Positions 4,488-6,085 of a stretch of DNA of 6,085 bases are shown in pieces. How positions within the stretch are numbered: position 1 is the stretch's first letter; the number at the start of each line of letters is the position of its first letter. Made by a program: the position numbers and the translations under genes. Source of the DNA: an uncultured Flavobacteriales bacterium (lineage in GTDB: Bacteria; Bacteroidota; Bacteroidia; Flavobacteriales; Crocinitomicaceae); the NCBI GenBank assembly GCA_946886545.1, contig CAMPIU010000193.1:1-6085 (forward strand), in the 5' to 3' direction. The notes under the pieces were generated by a model. It saw nothing but the letters and a program-made list of their open reading frames with translations. It made no database searches and had not been told where the DNA came from.

Positions 4488-6085
4488 ATGTACACTCCTT
4501 TAAGCAAAAGAACTGTTCAAAATAACTCTGCCATTCAAAGCAAGCAGATTAAAAGCTCATCCAGCCGGCAGCAAGTTTCTTTTGAAGATAAAAGAGCGAG
4601 TACGATTCAGCAGCAAAAAATCATTGGAGGCATCCATAAATCATCCCATACAGCGCAAGCAAAAGCAAAAACGCCAACAACCCCATCAACCGGTTCAAAT
4701 GCAGTTATTCAGCGGTACACGATCCTTAACCCGGGAGACTATCAAACTACAGACGACGGACAGAAACCTTTGTTCCCGAGTAATCAACTGGAGAGCAGAA
4801 GAGAGCCCTCAAAAGAGGATGGAATCAAATCATTTATTTCCAAACGAAACTGGAAACCACGAACTAAAGAGAATCCGCCGTTAAAAGTATCCGAAAAAGG
4901 ATTGCTTGCTTTGGAAAGTACCGTTGGGCAGCCCAAAGTTTTTTACGGGGAACCCGGAAATATCCAGACTTTCCGCCAGCGCCTGATCAATATCAAATCC
5001 CAAATAACCCTGGATGAAGAACCCGGAGCGACAGTAACTACTCCAAAAAATCCTACAAACCCTGACGGACAAACCCAGGATTTAATCCGTGTGAAACCCG
5101 TTAAAAGTCCGCATGTAAATCCGAATGAGGAATTGATGAATGCCAGTGTTTGTACCGTTGTATCCGAAAAGATTGTGGGAGGAAAACACTTGGTGATCGG
5201 AAATAAACCCGGAAGCCAAAAAATACTCGGATCTGTCAAGATTTCAGACAACAACAAGTTTGGCCGGGTTTTGAACCAGCTGGATGAAAACAATACCACC
5301 CAGGGCTTCGAAGATCAGTGGCAAAATGATGTGAATCCTTACATTTTTAATGACGGGCCGATCAGCGAGGAAGTTTATAACTACTTTAAAACTGGCTTCT
5401 TTGGAATCAGTGTCAGACCCAGCGACCGGATTTTACGCGCACTCAGCGTAGATGGAATTCCAAAAGCATTATGGAAACAGGTATATGAAATCTATGATAA
5501 AAATGAAGCCGAAAACAACAATTTGATTGAAGGCGATGTTTTCGCGCATATCACCGGGTATCTCAAGATACAAGACACCATCCGGTACAAGAAGACGAAA
5601 GGCAATCAACAACTGACAAGCGATTTGGGAATTAACGAGCATACAGCCCCTGAAGTAGGAGAGTCGTTTTCCTCTTTTGCACTTCCGTCCCCTGGAACCA
5701 TCGATCAAAAAGGAATAACCGGTGATGGGGTAGATGTAACCACCCTGGATCATTCGGAAACCCAAAAATTAATCAAGAGGTTCCTGGCCCTGCAAACAAG
5801 TTCCGAAAAGCTGGGATGGCTGGCAAAAAGTCAATATAAAAAAGCCAAAGGACTTGTCCAGTTCGGAGATCACCATGCAGCGGTTGTAGCCAAAGACGGC
5901 CCGGATACCGTTACTTTTGAAAATTACAACCGCGGCGTAGAGTCGGATGTATTCCTGGATGACGTGTGGGAAGGCTGGTTTAAGGGTACTGAAGAATTCC
6001 GTAAAGATGTGAACAGTGAAGTGCGCGAAATGTTACGAAGTATCCGGCAGGAAGAACAAAATCCGAATTATGACAATCACCTGCG
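4488..6085 (+). CDS. eCIS-associated-type large protein, 3' end beyond window
   Basis: An open frame of 532 codons runs from ATG 4488 to the window end without a stop. There is no signal peptide or membrane segment. The N-terminus (1-76) is polar, low-complexity and Q/S/K-rich, with FEDKRASTIQQQK (32-44) and AVIQRY (72-77). This recalls the F-x-D-N-R-P...Q-x-K leader and V-V-Q-R end in many Bacteroidota and cyanobacterial proteins encoded with extracellular contractile injection systems and DUF4157 proteins. Near the C-terminal side, APEVGESF (387-394), HHAAVVA (462-468) and TVTFENYNR (474-482) recall a block in the same proteins (P-x-V-G-E, then H-x-A-x-V-V-A, then V-T-L-E-N-Y). The middle (about 80-380) is unrecognised. 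By analogy it may be an injected or exported cargo. The family call rests on remembered patterns, not a search; its reality as a gene is far surer. No injection-system structural genes are in view. Confidence 0.8.
   Translation, partial: MYTPLSKRTVQNNSAIQSKQIKSSSSRQQVSFEDKRASTIQQQKIIGGIHKSSHTAQAKAKTPTTPSTGSNAVIQRYTILNPGDYQTTDDGQKPLFPSNQLESRREPSKEDGIKSFISKRNWKPRTKENPPLKVSEKGLLALESTVGQPKVFYGEPGNIQTFRQRLINIKSQITLDEEPGATVTTPKNPTNPDGQTQDLIRVKPVKSPHVNPNEELMNASVCTVVSEKIVGGKHLVIGNKPGSQKILGSVKISDNNKFGRVLNQLDENNTTQGFEDQWQNDVNPYIFNDGPISEEVYNYFKTGFFGISVRPSDRILRALSVDGIPKALWKQVYEIYDKNEAENNNLIEGDVFAHITGYLKIQDTIRYKKTKGNQQLTSDLGINEHTAPEVGESFSSFALPSPGTIDQKGITGDGVDVTTLDHSETQKLIKRFLALQTSSEKLGWLAKSQYKKAKGLVQFGDHHAAVVAKDGPDTVTFENYNRGVESDVFLDDVWEGWFKGTEEFRKDVNSEVREMLRSIRQEEQNPNYDNHL

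Noticed and set aside
4582..4884. Plus-strand 100-codon frame inside the eCIS-like gene
   Set aside because: It is an out-of-frame shadow of the long open frame from 4488, which has better composition and motif content.

Overview
The window looks like chromosomal DNA from a member of the Bacteroidota, possibly a Flavobacteriales/Crocinitomicaceae-type organism (the lower rank is a guess). The signs are moderate-to-low GC, no clear Shine-Dalgarno sequences, promoter candidates of the Bacteroidota -33 TTG / -7 TAnnTTTG type, a lipoprotein whose lipobox cysteine is followed by KK, and protein families typical of the phylum. Nothing indicates an insertion sequence, tRNA, rRNA or CRISPR array.

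Layout. Positions 1-440 are non-coding and packed with two alternating purine-rich repeat units, a pair of hairpins, an inverted copy and a degenerate copy. Positions 441-899 (minus) encode a SRPBCC/AHSA1-type lipid- or ligand-binding-fold protein. A 139-bp divergent intergenic region (900-1038) carries a promoter candidate for each direction. The plus-strand promoter has a perfect 12-bp palindrome between its -33 and -7 elements. It drives a two-gene operon: a BlaI/MecI-family repressor (1039-1440) and, 21 bp later, a BlaR1-like M56 membrane metalloprotease (1462-3339). A strong hairpin follows at 3388-3417. Positions 3418-3623 are non-coding with nested inverted repeats. A small minus-strand lipoprotein gene lies at 3624-3995. 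Positions 3996-4487 are non-coding, with a 12-bp inverted repeat, a direct repeat and a dyad. From 4488 a plus-strand gene runs off the window; its N- and C-terminal patterns recall the large secreted or toxin-like proteins associated with extracellular contractile injection systems (eCIS).

How the genes work together. The repressor and protease form a classical signal-transduction pair: the membrane protease senses something outside the cytoplasm, its zinc site activates, and the repressor is inactivated. The likely target is the pair's own promoter. Unlike BlaR1/MecR1, this protease has no penicillin-binding sensor domain. Its periplasmic part is a long heptad-repeat coiled coil with a ladder of histidines plus a small C-terminal module, and no beta-lactamase gene lies nearby, so the signal is probably not a beta-lactam. 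No functional link from this operon to the SRPBCC gene, the lipoprotein or the eCIS-like gene can be shown from the sequence.
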